Shown here piece after piece: positions 11,153-24,279 of a stretch of 45,252 nucleotides of DNA (positions within the stretch are counted from its first letter, which is position 1; each line of letters starts with the position of its first letter). The notes under the pieces are model-generated. The model saw nothing but the letters and a program-made list of their open reading frames with translations, was not told where the DNA came from and ran no database searches. The stretch is from assembly GCA_000697335.1 (NCBI GenBank), contig JNEM01011217.1, positions 1 to 45,252 on the forward strand. Reading direction: 5' to 3'. A program made the translations under genes and the position numbers. Source of the stretch: Conidiobolus incongruus B7586. Taxonomy: Eukaryota > Entomophthoromycota > Entomophthoromycetes > Entomophthorales > Conidiobolaceae.

Positions 11153-12530
11153 TAAATTATATTAGGAAATAAATAGTATTTATATAATTGTGTTTTATAA
11201 ATAAAAAGGATTATTATATTATTGCTTTATTAATCAATTTGGAATTGAATAGGAGTTTATAAAATAATAATGCTATATTATATTTACTCAATTATTAAAA
11301 TTTTCATACCCGAATCTAAATAACAGATCTAAAAGTTATTCATTAATTAATTAATCATCAAAATTAAAAAGATATATTATTGGTATTAAATAAAGAGGTT
11401 GTAAATATAATGTATTAATAAATATATAGCTATTTTCAACTTTAGATGACAATTGGCTAGATGATTTATTTATTATTTATCTGAATCTTTAATAATTATA
11501 ACATTGAATATTGAGTAAACCAGTGCTATATATATATTATTAGATATAACTTTAATCTATTGAATATTGATTTATGATGTAATAAAAATAATAATTAAAA
11601 TTTTTGTATTTATATCAATAATGTTTAATTAATATCATTTTAATATAACTTAAATTATTTTATTTAAACTAAGCTAAACAGAATATTGATTTCATTTTAC
11701 ATATAGTTAAATCTAAAAAAAATAATTAATTAATTTATAATATCCAATTTTTAATTAAATAACAATATGAAAGATGAACTTTAAAAAATTAAAATATTTA
11801 TTATTAGTTAATTAAAAGAACATTAAAAATTAATTTAAAATTAATATATATATATATATATATATATATCTACTAATCAAAAAAATTAATAATAATTAAT
11901 CAGTTAATAAAATTATGGTATTTTGTGAAATATTATTTATTTATTTGATATCCAAAATAAAAACCTTAAATTTATAAACTTTATTTAATAATAATATATT
12001 AAAGTTTTATTTCAATTTAATATATTTTAATATAAAAATTAATTTGATCAAAATATAATTAATAAAAATTAATAAAAAATATATTATAATAATAATCTGA
12101 AATTAAATGAATATTAGTCTTGAATATTTATAAATAAATTTCAATATTAGCAATAGATATTATTTTTAATTACTGCTGATTATAATAATATTCAATATAT
12201 ATATATTGATTGATTGATATTTATAGCTAAATATTTTATTAGTTTTGATAAATAAAAAATAAATTCTATTATTATTATTATTATTATAAAATAAAATATA
12301 TATAAAATTAAAAGAAATATAAATTTTTTAATTTTAATCATTATCTGGTTAATATAATATATTTTTGAAAAATATTAAAAAGTTTCCTATTAAGTTAAAT
12401 TGATACAGTTTCAATGTTAATGTTATATTAAAAAAATTTGTATATGAACTCTGATAATATAAATAATAAAAATAATTAATATAATTATTTTCTAATAAAT
12501 TACATAGAATTTGATTAAATTATTGTTATT
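11153..12530. other. AT-rich intergenic stretch
   Basis: About 1.4 kb of nearly pure A and T with an AT microsatellite at 11,845-11,869 and an ATT run near 12,270. I see no gene or structured RNA in it. Confidence 0.6.
11845..11869. repeat. AT dinucleotide microsatellite
   Basis: About twelve AT units. Confidence 0.9.
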
Positions 12531-12534
12531 TCTC

Positions 12535-12785
12535 CATGATGGGTAATATAGATGGTGTAGTGTGTAGAGCAATGGCTACTATTGTTACCTAATAGTAGGA
12601 AAGTGTATTTGAGGGTTTATTGGCTAAAGTGGTGTTTGGAATAAGCAATTGAATTTAGTCATTAAGACTGATTAATATTATAATATACCTCGCAAGTAAT
12701 GGCCAATTGAGGTAGAGCCTCCTTATAGAATAGAAACCCGAGGTTAGAAATGGTGTCAAGGGTAACACTTCGGGTTCTCACATTT
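12535..12785. other. GC-richer island: structured RNA candidate or minus-strand exon remnant
   Basis: This ~250-bp block stands out in AT-only DNA. On the plus strand two hairpins can be drawn: GGTAAT (about 12,542) with GTTACC (12,589), and AACCCGAGG (12,735) with CTTCGGGTT (12,776), the latter followed by ACA at 12,780-12,782 and preceded by an AGAATA H-box-like hexamer. That resembles the 3' half of an H/ACA snoRNA. On the minus strand, however, the block reads as a ~30-residue coding-like segment (LDTISNLGFLFYKEALPQL) ending at a GTATAT splice-donor-like site, and a second short coding-like piece follows. I cannot decide between the two readings; the coding one may be a gene fossil. Confidence 0.35.
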
Positions 12786-13529
12786 TAATTTCAATTTTTA
12801 ATAATATTTTTAAGTTATTTGTCTTATAAAATTTCAATATATTATATAAAATATTAAATATATCAATAAATTTATTAAATTAAAATAAATAACTAAATTT
12901 TAATTTTTTATATTTAATATTTAATATTTAATAATAAATAAATAAAATATTATTTGTAATATAAATTTTAATTAAGTTTAGTATTTTATATATTTAAATA
13001 ATTTTTATTTAATTATAATACTATTTTCTTTTAAATAATAATTAAAAATTTTAAATTAAAATTTCAAAATTTAATTATAAAAAATATATGAAAGATAACA
13101 ATAAAATATATTAATATAATTACAAGAAATATTAGCTATTAAAAGAATTTTAAGAGAGTTAAAAAATTTGAAACAGAACCATATTAATCAATTCATAGCT
13201 AAAGTCCTACAAGTAAATATTTAAAAATTAATTTATTTTTTATTTTCAATTTTATATTTTAAAATAATTTGCTAGATTGTCACATTACAATTTTAGTATT
13301 GCCTAAGACAGAATCTGAGAATGGAAGGTACTTTTGACTCTAAACTGTTTTAAAAATAATATTAATGTTGTAATAGATATCACGTAAGGGGTATTTTACC
13401 AAACGAGTATCCTTTTAAACTGCCAAGTATTATTTTAAATATAGTAATTTAACCTCACAAAAATTAACTTTAAATTCATTAATTTTTCAATTTACCTAAA
13501 TGGTAGATTTCAACTATTTAAAAAATATA

Positions 13530-14280
13530 TTATAGCAGAACAAATTATCATCTCGAATTTTGGCAACCTGCTTGGAGAAGTGTTTTAAAAATTTTTATAA
13601 ATTGAAGTTTTACTAAAGGAATGATTTACTTCGAAGTGTCCTAGTAGCTCTCATATCATTCCTCAATGAAAAGTCGGAGGGTGCCATAGGTAGTATTGAT
13701 TGCTCTAAGGAGGAGCATCAGCGTTTTGCTAAACAGTAATCCTTATTTGATGCTATTTTTGGTTTGATATTAAATCTTTGAATTGTTCTTTAAATTGGAA
13801 ATGTGACACATGCCAAACTAAATTTAGAGATTTGGATCTATGGTAGGTTGAGATAAGTTTAAATATCCAAATACACGATGAACTTGTTAGTTTGTTGAAA
13901 TTTGCATCAGAGAAACCCAAGGGTGGTTAGGACGAAGAGAAAGAGGCACCGAAATCTGAGTGATAACACAACTGTGACTAAAGGGTCTAAAGTGGATTAA
14001 GTGTCAGTGACTAATGAAAATATAACTGAAAATCAAAGCATTTTGTAAAATCCTAATACATCTAATCATATTATCAATGATAATGGTACTTCAAATAATC
14101 ATCACCCCAGTCTCATTGAATTACCTCCTATAATTTCAAGATCTCCACCTACATCACCTGAACCAACATCTGTAGAAACTTCAAATAGTCACACAAGAAA
14201 TGTGACGGTTATCAATACCCAAAATTCCACCAACCTAATCGATTTTCAAATTGTATTATGCTTAACAATTGTAGCTTAAT
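13530..14280 (+). pseudogene. Decayed protein-coding remnant, family not recognised
   Basis: The stretch reads as protein over about 240 codons but is broken by several stops and at least one frame change. Readable parts are LRSVLVALISFLNEKSEG and IDCSKEEHQRFAKQ, then a Cys-containing segment (CSLNWKCDTCQTKFRDLDLW), a KPKGG-type charged linker, and a Ser/Thr/Pro/Asn-rich tail ending near 14,278. The Cys pattern with the preceding LFDAIFG is faintly like the finger region of ubiquitin-specific proteases, but I would not assign it. Most stops are TAA or TAG where Gln would fit, consistent with C-to-T decay. It could also be part of an old retroelement. Confidence 0.5.
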
Positions 14281-14624
14281 AATATTATTAAATTTAAAAT
14301 TAATAATATTTTTAAATTATTATTTCTCAAGAATTTAATAACTAATTTTAATTTGATTGAGAATAAAATAATAAAATAATATTTATTCAATATTTGAAAT
14401 TTATTATGATTGATATTCAATTTAAATTTCATTCTTTTTAATGTCCAATGTTTAAAATTATTATAATTAACAAAAATGAATACATTTTAAGGTATAAAAA
14501 TACTAATAAAATTGAATGTAATAAATGTATAACCTAAATAAAGCAAAATTACTAATATTATTATTATTATTATTATTGAAGGGATAGTTGAGGATAGAAT
14601 GAAGAATTAAGTCAATTATAGGGA

Positions 14625-15760
<1,136 letters not shown>

Positions 15761-17014
15761 ATAAAAAATAATAAATATATTATAAATTAAATATGAAAAG
15801 GATATAATTTGACATATTGAAATTTTCAAACGAATATTAATACACTATCTAAAAAGTAACAAATTAAATAATTTTATATTTATTATTAAATATTAAAAAT
15901 TTCTTTAATTGAATCAAATAAAAAAACAGTGTTAAATATTTTATTATTAATTTTACATTTTTAACATATCAAATTTATTCAAAATTAAACAAAAAAATCT
16001 GTCTATTAGCTAAATTTAATTGGTTGATTTGGGAAATGATCATTTTGACGTAATTTTAAATTGAGATTGTTAAAAAGATGAAATTGCTTTTATAAGCTCT
16101 AGGGAAATTTCTAGCAAGTTGGGAATTTTGGTTTTTGTGTGAATAAAATTGCTAAATTCATAATAATCAATGTTAATTATGATTTTGCTTTAGGACACTA
16201 TAATTTCAAAATTTCGATAATAATTACTGTTTATTATAAAATAATTAACAAAATACTAAATAGAACAATGCTCATTAAATTAGAAATAATCTATAGATAC
16301 TATTCTAGTTGATGATCAAAATCGTGAATAGAAAGTAATCAAAGTTGGCTTCAAACAAGGTATTGAAAATGGTATTGGAGTATATATGCCATTTAATAAT
16401 AATAATTTCAAATTAATAGTTATAGAATAAAAATAAAAATTAATATAATTATGGATATTATTAATTATTAATATTATAATTAAATCGAAAATATTTACTT
16501 AAGCTATTCAAACAGTTTTTAGAGATTTAAATGGTGTCAATTATTATTTGAGATTATTAATGTGATATTATCCAATTTTTAACTATTATGTTGTTACAAT
16601 GGACTCCAATAAAAAGAATCAACCAAGTGGTATTATCCGTTAATTTCTTGAATTGGAAAAACAGGTGATTATTAAGATCATAAAATAAATAATTGTTTTT
16701 ATGTGGATATAAAGTTGTAAATAAACATAATGAATTAATAAAATTTTGATTTTAAAAGTAGAATAAAATGAATCGAGTAGCACTTAGTGAATAGGTTTCT
16801 AAAATAACATTCAAATAATAATTTATCAAACCAAGAATAATTTTAATAATCATTAATTTATCTCATCCATTGTTTTCAATATCCCATAAACATAATTCAA
16901 TCAGATAAATTATTATAAATCCGATTTCAATTCGAGTCAAACACTTAGATTCAGCATAAACCAAAAATATTCAAATTATTTAAATATAAATTATTAAATA
17001 ATAATAATAATTTA
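15761..17014. other. Intergenic region between divergent RAB2 and the coiled-coil gene
   Basis: AT-rich spacer holding both promoters. Around 16,290-16,440 a short coding-like piece (VIKVGFKQGIENGIGVYMP) reads on the plus strand after a TAG, and 16,500-16,690 has further coding-like fragments. They look like remains of a lost gene; I cannot name it. Confidence 0.4.
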
Positions 17015-18663
17015 ATGAGCTTTAAAGAACTTCAAAAATCTAGAGAACCTTCCCCAAAACCTAATAATGAAGAATTTTCAACCCAAATAAAGTCAATAAA
17101 ACCTGAATTAAATTCAAAAGATAATGTGGAAGATAACGAATTATCCGATAATATCTCAAATGTAAATCCACAAACGTCCAATAATTATAAATGATTAATA
17201 AATTAATTTAGAGTGGCACTCACTACAGTGACGCCCAAGAACCTCCCGAAGTACAAACAGATCAAGATATTCCAACATCCATAACAAGCCAAACAAAATT
17301 AATAAGATTTCTAAAACTACAAATCGACACACTTCGGCAGGAGGCGGAATTACGCGAAAAGAGTTTTAGGGACCAAATGAATATTGTTTTGAGGGATATG
17401 ACCAGACTTAGAGCTGATGCAAAATTTGCTGATAGAAATAGAGATGAATTGGTCAAACAGTTTAAAATTTTGGAAGAGAGTTATAACGCCTTGAAGTCTG
17501 AGAATGAGAAGTTGATTTCAAAAATGTTGAAACTTGAGAGATCTTACAATACTGCTCATATTGAGAGAGAGTTGGGAGATGCTAAATCTGTGATTAAAAC
17601 AAATCGTGATGAAATCGATGGCTTGTTGGAGAGTATCAGGGAGAAGGATAAGTTATTGTTAGATAGTATAACTAAGGTAATTTGCTTGTTTTTTTTCTAA
17701 ATTGAATACTTTTTAATAAGCTTTCTTTAGTATGAGGAATTGCAAAACAAATATAACGAGTTGATTGGTAACAATTTGAAATTAATCGAATCCAATGACG
17801 AGTCAAACACTAAAAAACGTAAACTTGAAACTGAGCAGGAAGAGACGATAAGATGTACTCAAATCATGTCACAGTTCAAAGGTTATTTCAATTCATAATC
17901 TAGTTATCACAATTCTTATGTTTATAATAGATCTCATTGAAGAAAATATGAAATTGAAGCATCAACTCAGCCAATCCGAAATTCAAATCCAAAAATTAAT
18001 CAATGAAAGTATCCTTCAATCCGAATATGATCAAGTTCAATCAAAGTTGGAGCAACTTGAAGTGGATAATAAGGATTTAAAAGTTCAACTCGAACAGTTA
18101 AGGCAAGAGAATGAAAAGTACGATCACTCCAACATTCTAAATTACAGTACAACTAATCATCATTATAGATTGAATACCAAAGACACTATCCAACTCCAAT
18201 TCGAACGTCTCAAACAAGAGTTAGATGATGAAAAATCAGCACACAGCCAAACCAAAGATAAAATACTGACCAAGGAGCAAGAATTCAACAATACTATTCG
18301 AAATCTTCAAAATAAGGTACTCTTATTTCATCAATTTTGTTTATTTAACTAACATAATTATAAAGCTATCAGAATCCGATAAAAAAGCACAAGATCTTCA
18401 GGACCAAATCGAAGCTTTCAAGGCACAAGTCTCGCAAATCAATTCCAAGTGGGATCTCTCCCAAGAATTTATTAACAAATTGAAAAAATCGACGGTACTT
18501 CACTATATTCAATATTTATTCATTTCATATTGACAAATTTTAGAATGACGAACTCGAAGCAGCCAAATCTCTCTACGGTGGCAAAGGTTCCAAAGTCACA
18601 GTACAAGCCCTCGAAAATTTACTTAAGTTGTTCGAGAATTCCTCCCAACCTTCCACATCCTAA
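17015..18663 (+). CDS. Coiled-coil protein of unknown function, six exons
   Basis: ATG at 17,015 and five GT-AG introns (17,162-17,211; 17,677-17,730; 17,882-17,930; 18,317-18,365; 18,495-18,543) give an unbroken 465-residue product ending TAA at 18,661-18,663. The first ~80 residues are polar and likely disordered (Ser/Pro/Asn-rich). From about residue 85 to 420 the sequence is almost continuous heptad coiled coil rich in Leu/Lys/Glu (RFLKLQIDTLRQEAELREK, KLEQLEVDNKDLKVQLEQL). A basic KKRKLE motif in the middle could be a nuclear signal. The end is a compact segment with SLYGGKGSKVTVQALENLL and a Ser/Thr-rich tail. No enzyme motif, membrane segment or signal peptide is seen. A structural or cytoskeletal/spindle role is possible but not shown. 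It ends about 220 bp from the convergent TRM2 gene. Confidence 0.85.
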
Positions 18664-18885
18664 TTCTAGTTTTTAATTTGTAACATTTAATTTGATTTTT
18701 TAGCTAAAATTTAATGAATTGGAGTGGGGAATTCATTGGCAAAAATTGGAATAAAGGTTATTTAGTTCAATATAATCATAATATTTGATTTGATATTGAT
18801 TTATAAAATATTGATTGTATTAAAGTGGTTCTATTTTTATTAATATGTAATGATATAAAACTGATTCTATACTATTATGAAATTT

Positions 18886-20667
18886 CTATTCTTTAACTTT
18901 GATCAAAGTAACAAGGCCTTCACCATGCATAGTCATTGGGAAAAGATCGAAAACTCGAACTTCGTCAACTTTGTAGGTGAAACCCTTACCCTCGCAAAGT
19001 TTGAGTAATTCAGTAAGATCTTTGGCCTGCGTGAAGGGATTACAACTAATGTACACGATCCCTTCGGGACTGAACTGAACCAATTGCTCCAAAAAGTCCG
19101 TGGAACATCCTTTTCTAGGGGGATCGATGATCACTGCAGCGTCTTTACCAGTAAATTCGAGTCCCTCGAAAATGATTTCCGCTTGGCCTACCTGAAATGA
19201 ACAGTTCTTCAAGGAGTTGATTTCAGCATTTCCGGTGGCGTAGTCGATACTTTGGTTACTGACGTCCACGCCGACGACACGTTCGAAACCGGCCGAGCAA
19301 GCTACAGCGAATAGACCAGATCCGCAGTAAGCGTCGAGCAAATATTTGGGCTTGGGCTGGATTTTATTGAGTTGGGTACTCACATAATCGATTAAAGCGG
19401 GCAAAATTGAGGTATTGATTTGGAAGAAGGATCCTGCAGGGAATTTGAATTTGTAGTCACCAACTTGTGTCGTTACTAATTCCTTATGATCTGTAATGGT
19501 TCCCCATACTTCAGTATTAGGATCTTTTTCTGATTGTATCAAAGCTTCTCGAATGATTAGAGATGCTCCCTTCTTGTATTTGGAAATATTTCTGTTTGAT
19601 AAAGATTAGATGTGAAATTAAAAGATAATTAGGATATCAATTACTGTTTGACTTCTTTTCTAAGATTCTTGTAACCTTCATTGACAGCTGGAGTAGCAAT
19701 GATGCATTCTTCAATGTCCATAACGGTTCTTCTGCCCTTCTGCTGGAAACCTACATTCACATCTTCGGCGTCTGGTCTGGGTTTATTAAAGTGAGGTGTG
19801 ATTTTAGAGCGGTACTCATATTGGAGAGGACTTGAGACAGGGGGCTTGAATGGTAAAGTATCATACATAGTGCCTAATTAAAAATTTAGACCAATATAGT
19901 TAATAAATTGTTTTAACATCATACGAGCACCGTAATAAAAAGCTCTCTTTAACATTTCATCTTTTAATTCGAGTTGTTTCTAATAATCAATAAGTATTAA
20001 TTCAAATTTAAAATTAATTTTAAATCATACTTCATAAGTAATATCTTGCCATTGACAACCTGAACACTTTCCAAAATATTTACATCTGGGAGTGATTTTA
20101 TCTTTTGAATGAACCAATACTTCAAGTAAATCAGCTTTTGAATAGCCTCTATAAAAATATTAATATTTTTTCACCAATCAATTATATATTTTAAACTGGA
20201 TTACCTGTGACTTGCGAATACTTTACATTTAACCTTCTCACCAGGGTAACAAAAAGGTACAAAAATATACCAGTTTGGGTACTTATCAGAAACTGCAATA
20301 CCTTCACCTATACAAAAATCAATCCCATTGCAAAAGACTGAAAAAATTGTAAAGAATTACCATGACTAGACATCTTAACAACTTCACATTCTAACTCTGT
20401 AAACAATTCGAAAGGAGGTGACAATTTCATATATTCATTACGGTCCATTTCGGGTTTGAAAACTTCTGGGTTCAAACTCTTCAAGTCGAACCAATGAATT
20501 TCTTCAGGGTCTAAAACTCTAATTTTCTTAGCTTTTCTAGCCCTCTTTGGTGATGTCTTCTGAGGTGCATTGGGTGACAATGGTCGAGAAAGTTCTTGTC
20601 CTGAGGTAGTGGTCTGTTCTTTAGTTACAATAGGAGTTTGGAGTCCCTGATCAACGGTTGAAGTCAT
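18886..20667 (-). CDS. TRM2: tRNA (uracil-5-)-methyltransferase, Trm2/TrmA family
   Basis: Methylates U54 of tRNA to ribothymidine using SAM. Spliced exons from ATG (20,667) to TAG (18,886) give about 500 residues. The order is a disordered N terminus with basic RARKAKKIRVL, a TRAM-like beta domain (HGEGIAVSDKYPNWY ... PGEKVKCKV), a Cys cluster (CKYFGKCSGCQWQDITYE), then the methyltransferase domain with FFQINTSILP, SAM-binding LLDAYCGSGLF, DPPRKGC, the nucleophile motif VYISCNPFTQAKDL, and the C-terminal MHGEG. The last carries the proton-abstracting Glu, usually found in HxE. Introns of about 50-57 nt (GT-AG) lie near 20,360, 20,205, 20,030, 19,930 and 19,640. In yeast Trm2 is non-essential and was also linked to a nuclease activity. 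All key catalytic residues are present, so it should be active. Confidence 0.92.
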
Positions 20668-21119
20668 TTTTAAAGAGTTGAAAAATTTTGGATAATGATA
20701 TAAAACGATATTGATTTGAATAGATTTTTGAATACCAGTGAACTCTGGTTAATTTTGATATATTTTTTATAATTAAAATTTTGAATTTGATATAAATTTA
20801 ATATGAATTTATAAAAAAATGATATCGTATTATAAAAATTGTTAATCCTTATATAACATTAAACTTATTATTTGAGGATTAAAAAACTCACAAATTGAAT
20901 TATAATTTTTATTTTGAATGAATAGAATTATTTAATCAAATATGATATCAATTCTCAAACTTATGGGTTTAGATCAATTTATTAAATTTTATTGATAAGA
21001 TAACAATTAATTAATTTTGTAAATCTGATTTGAGATGATATCATTCCCACGTTTTTTTCCAAATTTTACATATTAGTATATATAGTTAGAATACAGGAAT
21101 ACACTAATCTGGTTTATTA
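20668..21119. other. AT-rich intergenic region upstream of TRM2
   Basis: About 450 bp with no gene or clear signal; it should contain the TRM2 promoter. Confidence 0.5.
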
Positions 21120-22375
21120 GTTCAAAAAGAAATAACAAATTTTTTAATTTCTGATCTTTCAAACGTATTGCTAGTTTTGAAAAATTAAGTATATATAAAA
21201 TATATAAGAAAATTAATATTTTTAATTTAAAATTTGTGTTAAATATAATTATGTTCAAATTAGATAGTGATCATCAAAAGTTTTTTAATTTAATATCATT
21301 TAAACTCAAGCATAAACCTTTTAAAATCATTTAAGTTTTAAAAATAGCTTATAAAGATAATATTTTATTTAAATCTATTATTTATCACTATATTTGCCAC
21401 TTTAGAGCTAGAAAAGATATTATTTAAAATTTACTTAAATTTAATAAATTAATTTTTAATATTACTTTTTTATTAATTAATAAAATAAAAGATATATTAA
21501 AAAATACTTTTTTATTATAGATAATTATTTAAGTAATTTAATATTAATTTTACAAGTATATTAAATATATCAAAGTTTAAACTTAAATTAATTAATAAAA
21601 TATAAAATAAATACTTTACAATTTAACAAAAGTTCTAAAATAAATTAAAATACTTATAGTTAAATAAAACCTATTAAAATATTACCAAAAACAAAGGTTT
21701 TATAATAAATTATTATAATCAATAATCTTAAACTCTTTTATATTATCTTTTACTTAAAAACAAAACAAAATATTAAGTTAAAATAATTATCTTTATGAAT
21801 TATAATAAATAAATATTTTATTGATAAGTAAATATTAATTGTTATAATAAATCATAATAGTACATGGTTTGTTATTTATTTTTTAAAAGTAAACTAATTA
21901 ATAATAAATTTTATATTGTTTTTTTTGAATAAAAATATTTTTAATTAATGTTTTCATTATAAATTAAAGATATTTATTAATTTATACAATAATAATAAAA
22001 TTTATAAAATTAAATTTATCAAAGATTTTCTATATAAAAAACTAGAAAAAGTTACTATATCTAAAATATTTAATAGAATATAACTTATGTGATTATAATT
22101 GTTTTAATTAATTAAAAAATATATTTACAAGAAAAAAAATTCCTATTAAATTAAATTGGTTTGTGAAAATTAAATTTTAGTTTTTAAAAAAAATTGTTTT
22201 TTAAACATTAGTAGCTTTTTAAAAGTATAGCAAAGAGCTATTAAAAACAAAAGAGACTATTAATTTTATATTGTATATTAATTTTTATAAAACATATATT
22301 AATTTAATTATTTAGTTTTAATTTTAAAATTGTGCCACTATTTTGTTTCTATACTAATAAATTATAGTTTGAAAA
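21120..22375 (+). mobile_element. Decayed mariner DNA transposon
   Basis: The 5' part (AAATTTTTTAATTTCTGATC at about 21,137) and the body, to about 22,330, align in order and orientation with the 29.8-kb mariner copy. Frames resembling CHFRARKD (start of the second half of the helix-turn-helix region) and INSKFYIV-type sequence can be traced. Length is near 1.25 kb, as expected of a full mariner. It is extremely AT-rich and full of stops. It lies upstream of the F-box gene. Confidence 0.65.
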
Positions 22376-23867
22376 ATAAGCAAAGACATAATATCAGCAG
22401 TTTCATTAATAATCAAACCAATAATATGAATTTTTAGTCTCTCTAGTAACAGAAATTGATAGATAATATATTTGATAAGGTTTGATATGTTATCAAGAGG
22501 TCAAATATGGTAATTTTTTATTATCTTATATTAAAATGGCGATTATCACCATTGTAGAGCTGAACATACTAGTTTAATCACAGGTATAGCAATTTTCTAA
22601 CGTATTCAATGTCATATTTCAGTACTTTAAGGTCGAAGTGAAATATGTTTGAAGGTTCGATCAAAACCACAATTTTGACTCTTTAAGAAGTAATCATTAC
22701 TTTAAATTACTCTGTAATATCATGATTTAATCTAATTATAATATTTATATTAATATATAACTTTTCCTAGCATTGTTTACCGAATGGCTGAAGAAGATCA
22801 TAACCCTAAACCACCAAATCCCATTCTCCGACTCTCAAATGATGAGATTATCAGAAACAATTTGGAAAAAATCCTCATTTATCTAGAAAAAGAACACCTT
22901 TTGAGCCTCCGTGCTACGAACAGAAGTTTGAATCGTGCTGTCCCATTTACTGAAGAACGTTTCTGCTTAATGATTCATCGAGACTGGTCCAAATTTGATA
23001 ACCCTCTAAAAGACATTGATACAATTGTCTCTCGATTTACCGATGATTTTGTTGATAATCCCGAAGTTGTAAAATGTGTTCAGCTTGTCACTTTACCCAC
23101 GCCATCTGTACTTCGAACCTTCTTCAACACCTTCTTTAATTTGAAAAAATTAGAATTTTTTGATGTTAAATTTGAGGAACAACAGATTCTTTCCTTATTA
23201 TGTAAATTGACGCATCTTAAAGGTTTAGAATTTTGGCATTCGGAAATTCATGGTAATATATCCAAACAATCCAATGATACTTTTACATTACCTATGTCAT
23301 TAACCAAGATCAGCTTTATTGATGTTTTGTTCTTAAACCATCCCAGAACCTTTACACAATCATTCCTTAATCATGATTCTATTACTAGTCTGGAATACAT
23401 CACACTATCCCAATATAGCTATGTCGAAAAGTTTTGCAATGGATATCCCAATTTAACCGAATTATTGCTCGGGTTGTATAATAATCAATGGAAAGTTGAG
23501 GAAACTCTCGAGGAAGAAGAATTATTATCCGAAGTAGTTAACAGTATGGTTAACTTAGCTGATTTCCATTATCAATCATCCTACTTTACACAGAGTATTA
23601 TCGACATAATCGTTTCTAAATTAACCAGTTTAAATTCACTGATATTGACTTCTGATAACCTTTACAGCTATGGATATGGTGAACAAATTCATTCTGATGT
23701 TCATTTCGCTAACATGTTAAACATTAAGAAATTTGAAATGGGTATTGTCACGACCCATCGTGACATTATCCAAAACAAGGTCATATTAAGAACAAAACGA
23801 AAGTCCCCGAAGCAAGCCAAAATAAGTAAAACAATTAGTATAGAATAAGGAAACATAAAAGAAAACA

Positions 23868-23894
23868 CCAGAATAGTTTACTCAACTATTCTGG
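23868..23894 (+). repeat. Perfect inverted repeat (stem-loop)
   Basis: CCAGAATAGTT, loop TACTC, AACTATTCTGG: an 11-bp perfect stem with a 5-nt loop, 20 bp after the stop of the preceding frame. The position fits an RNA 3'-end or processing hairpin in the donor genome. Confidence 0.85.
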
Positions 23895-23926
23895 TCATTC
23901 CTTGAAAGATCCAAAGAACTAATAAA

Positions 23927-23939
23927 CTCTCTCTCTCTC
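23927..23939 (+). repeat. CT dinucleotide repeat
   Basis: A short CTCTCT run inside the insert, just before the membrane-protein frame. Confidence 0.8.
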
Positions 23940-23973
23940 GAAATCAGAGCACCTTATCATAAGAACATACATT

Positions 23974-24279
23974 ATGGTAATGCTTCGTTACATTTTCTCC
24001 CCTATAGTCTTAAAAGAGACCCCCCTTGCGGAACCTACACAGGTGTCCTCAATTGTATTCGTCGTCGCCGTTCTATGTATAATGATTAGCTGGGGGGGAA
24101 TTTGGGTGACTACTGGGATTAATCGTTGGATCATGCGCTTATGTTTATTACTGAGTTGGGGAATCCTTATACATCGATGTGATGACCTCGTGACGAATCC
24201 CTCGGCCCCTCATTGGCGGATCCTAGAGGCCATTGACAGGTATCAAGTTGAGCTACAAACATATTGGGCTTTTAAGTAG
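23974..24279 (+). CDS. Open frame in the insert: small membrane protein, unrecognised
   Basis: A 101-codon ATG-TAG frame wholly inside the inserted segment. The middle is hydrophobic, with two likely membrane spans (SIVFVVAVLCIMISWGGIW and MRLCLLLSWGILIH), flanked by a polar N terminus (LKETPLAEPTQ) and a soluble tail (APHWRILEAIDRYQVEL). Codon use is much less AT-biased than in the neighbours. I do not recognise the family. If the insert is mitochondrial it may be an unassigned mitochondrial frame; expression in the nucleus is unlikely without its own promoter. Confidence 0.4.
   Translation: MVMLRYIFSPIVLKETPLAEPTQVSSIVFVVAVLCIMISWGGIWVTTGINRWIMRLCLLLSWGILIHRCDDLVTNPSAPHWRILEAIDRYQVELQTYWAFK

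Larger units (their letters stand above)
23745..24275 (+). other. GC-richer inserted segment, organelle-like
   Basis: The segment breaks the LRR frame and differs from all surrounding DNA in base use (CTCGGCCCCTCATTGGCGG, GCGGAACC). It begins at a perfect hairpin GTCACGA-CCCA-TCGTGAC (23,747-23,764), contains the end of a basic frame (RTKRKSPKQAKISKTISIE), a second perfect hairpin (23,868-23,894), a CT repeat, and then a complete ~100-codon frame. That layout (frame end, stem-loop, next frame) is like compact mitochondrial DNA, so a nuclear copy of mitochondrial DNA is my first guess. A bacterial or other foreign origin is possible. No target-site duplication is evident. Confidence 0.5.
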
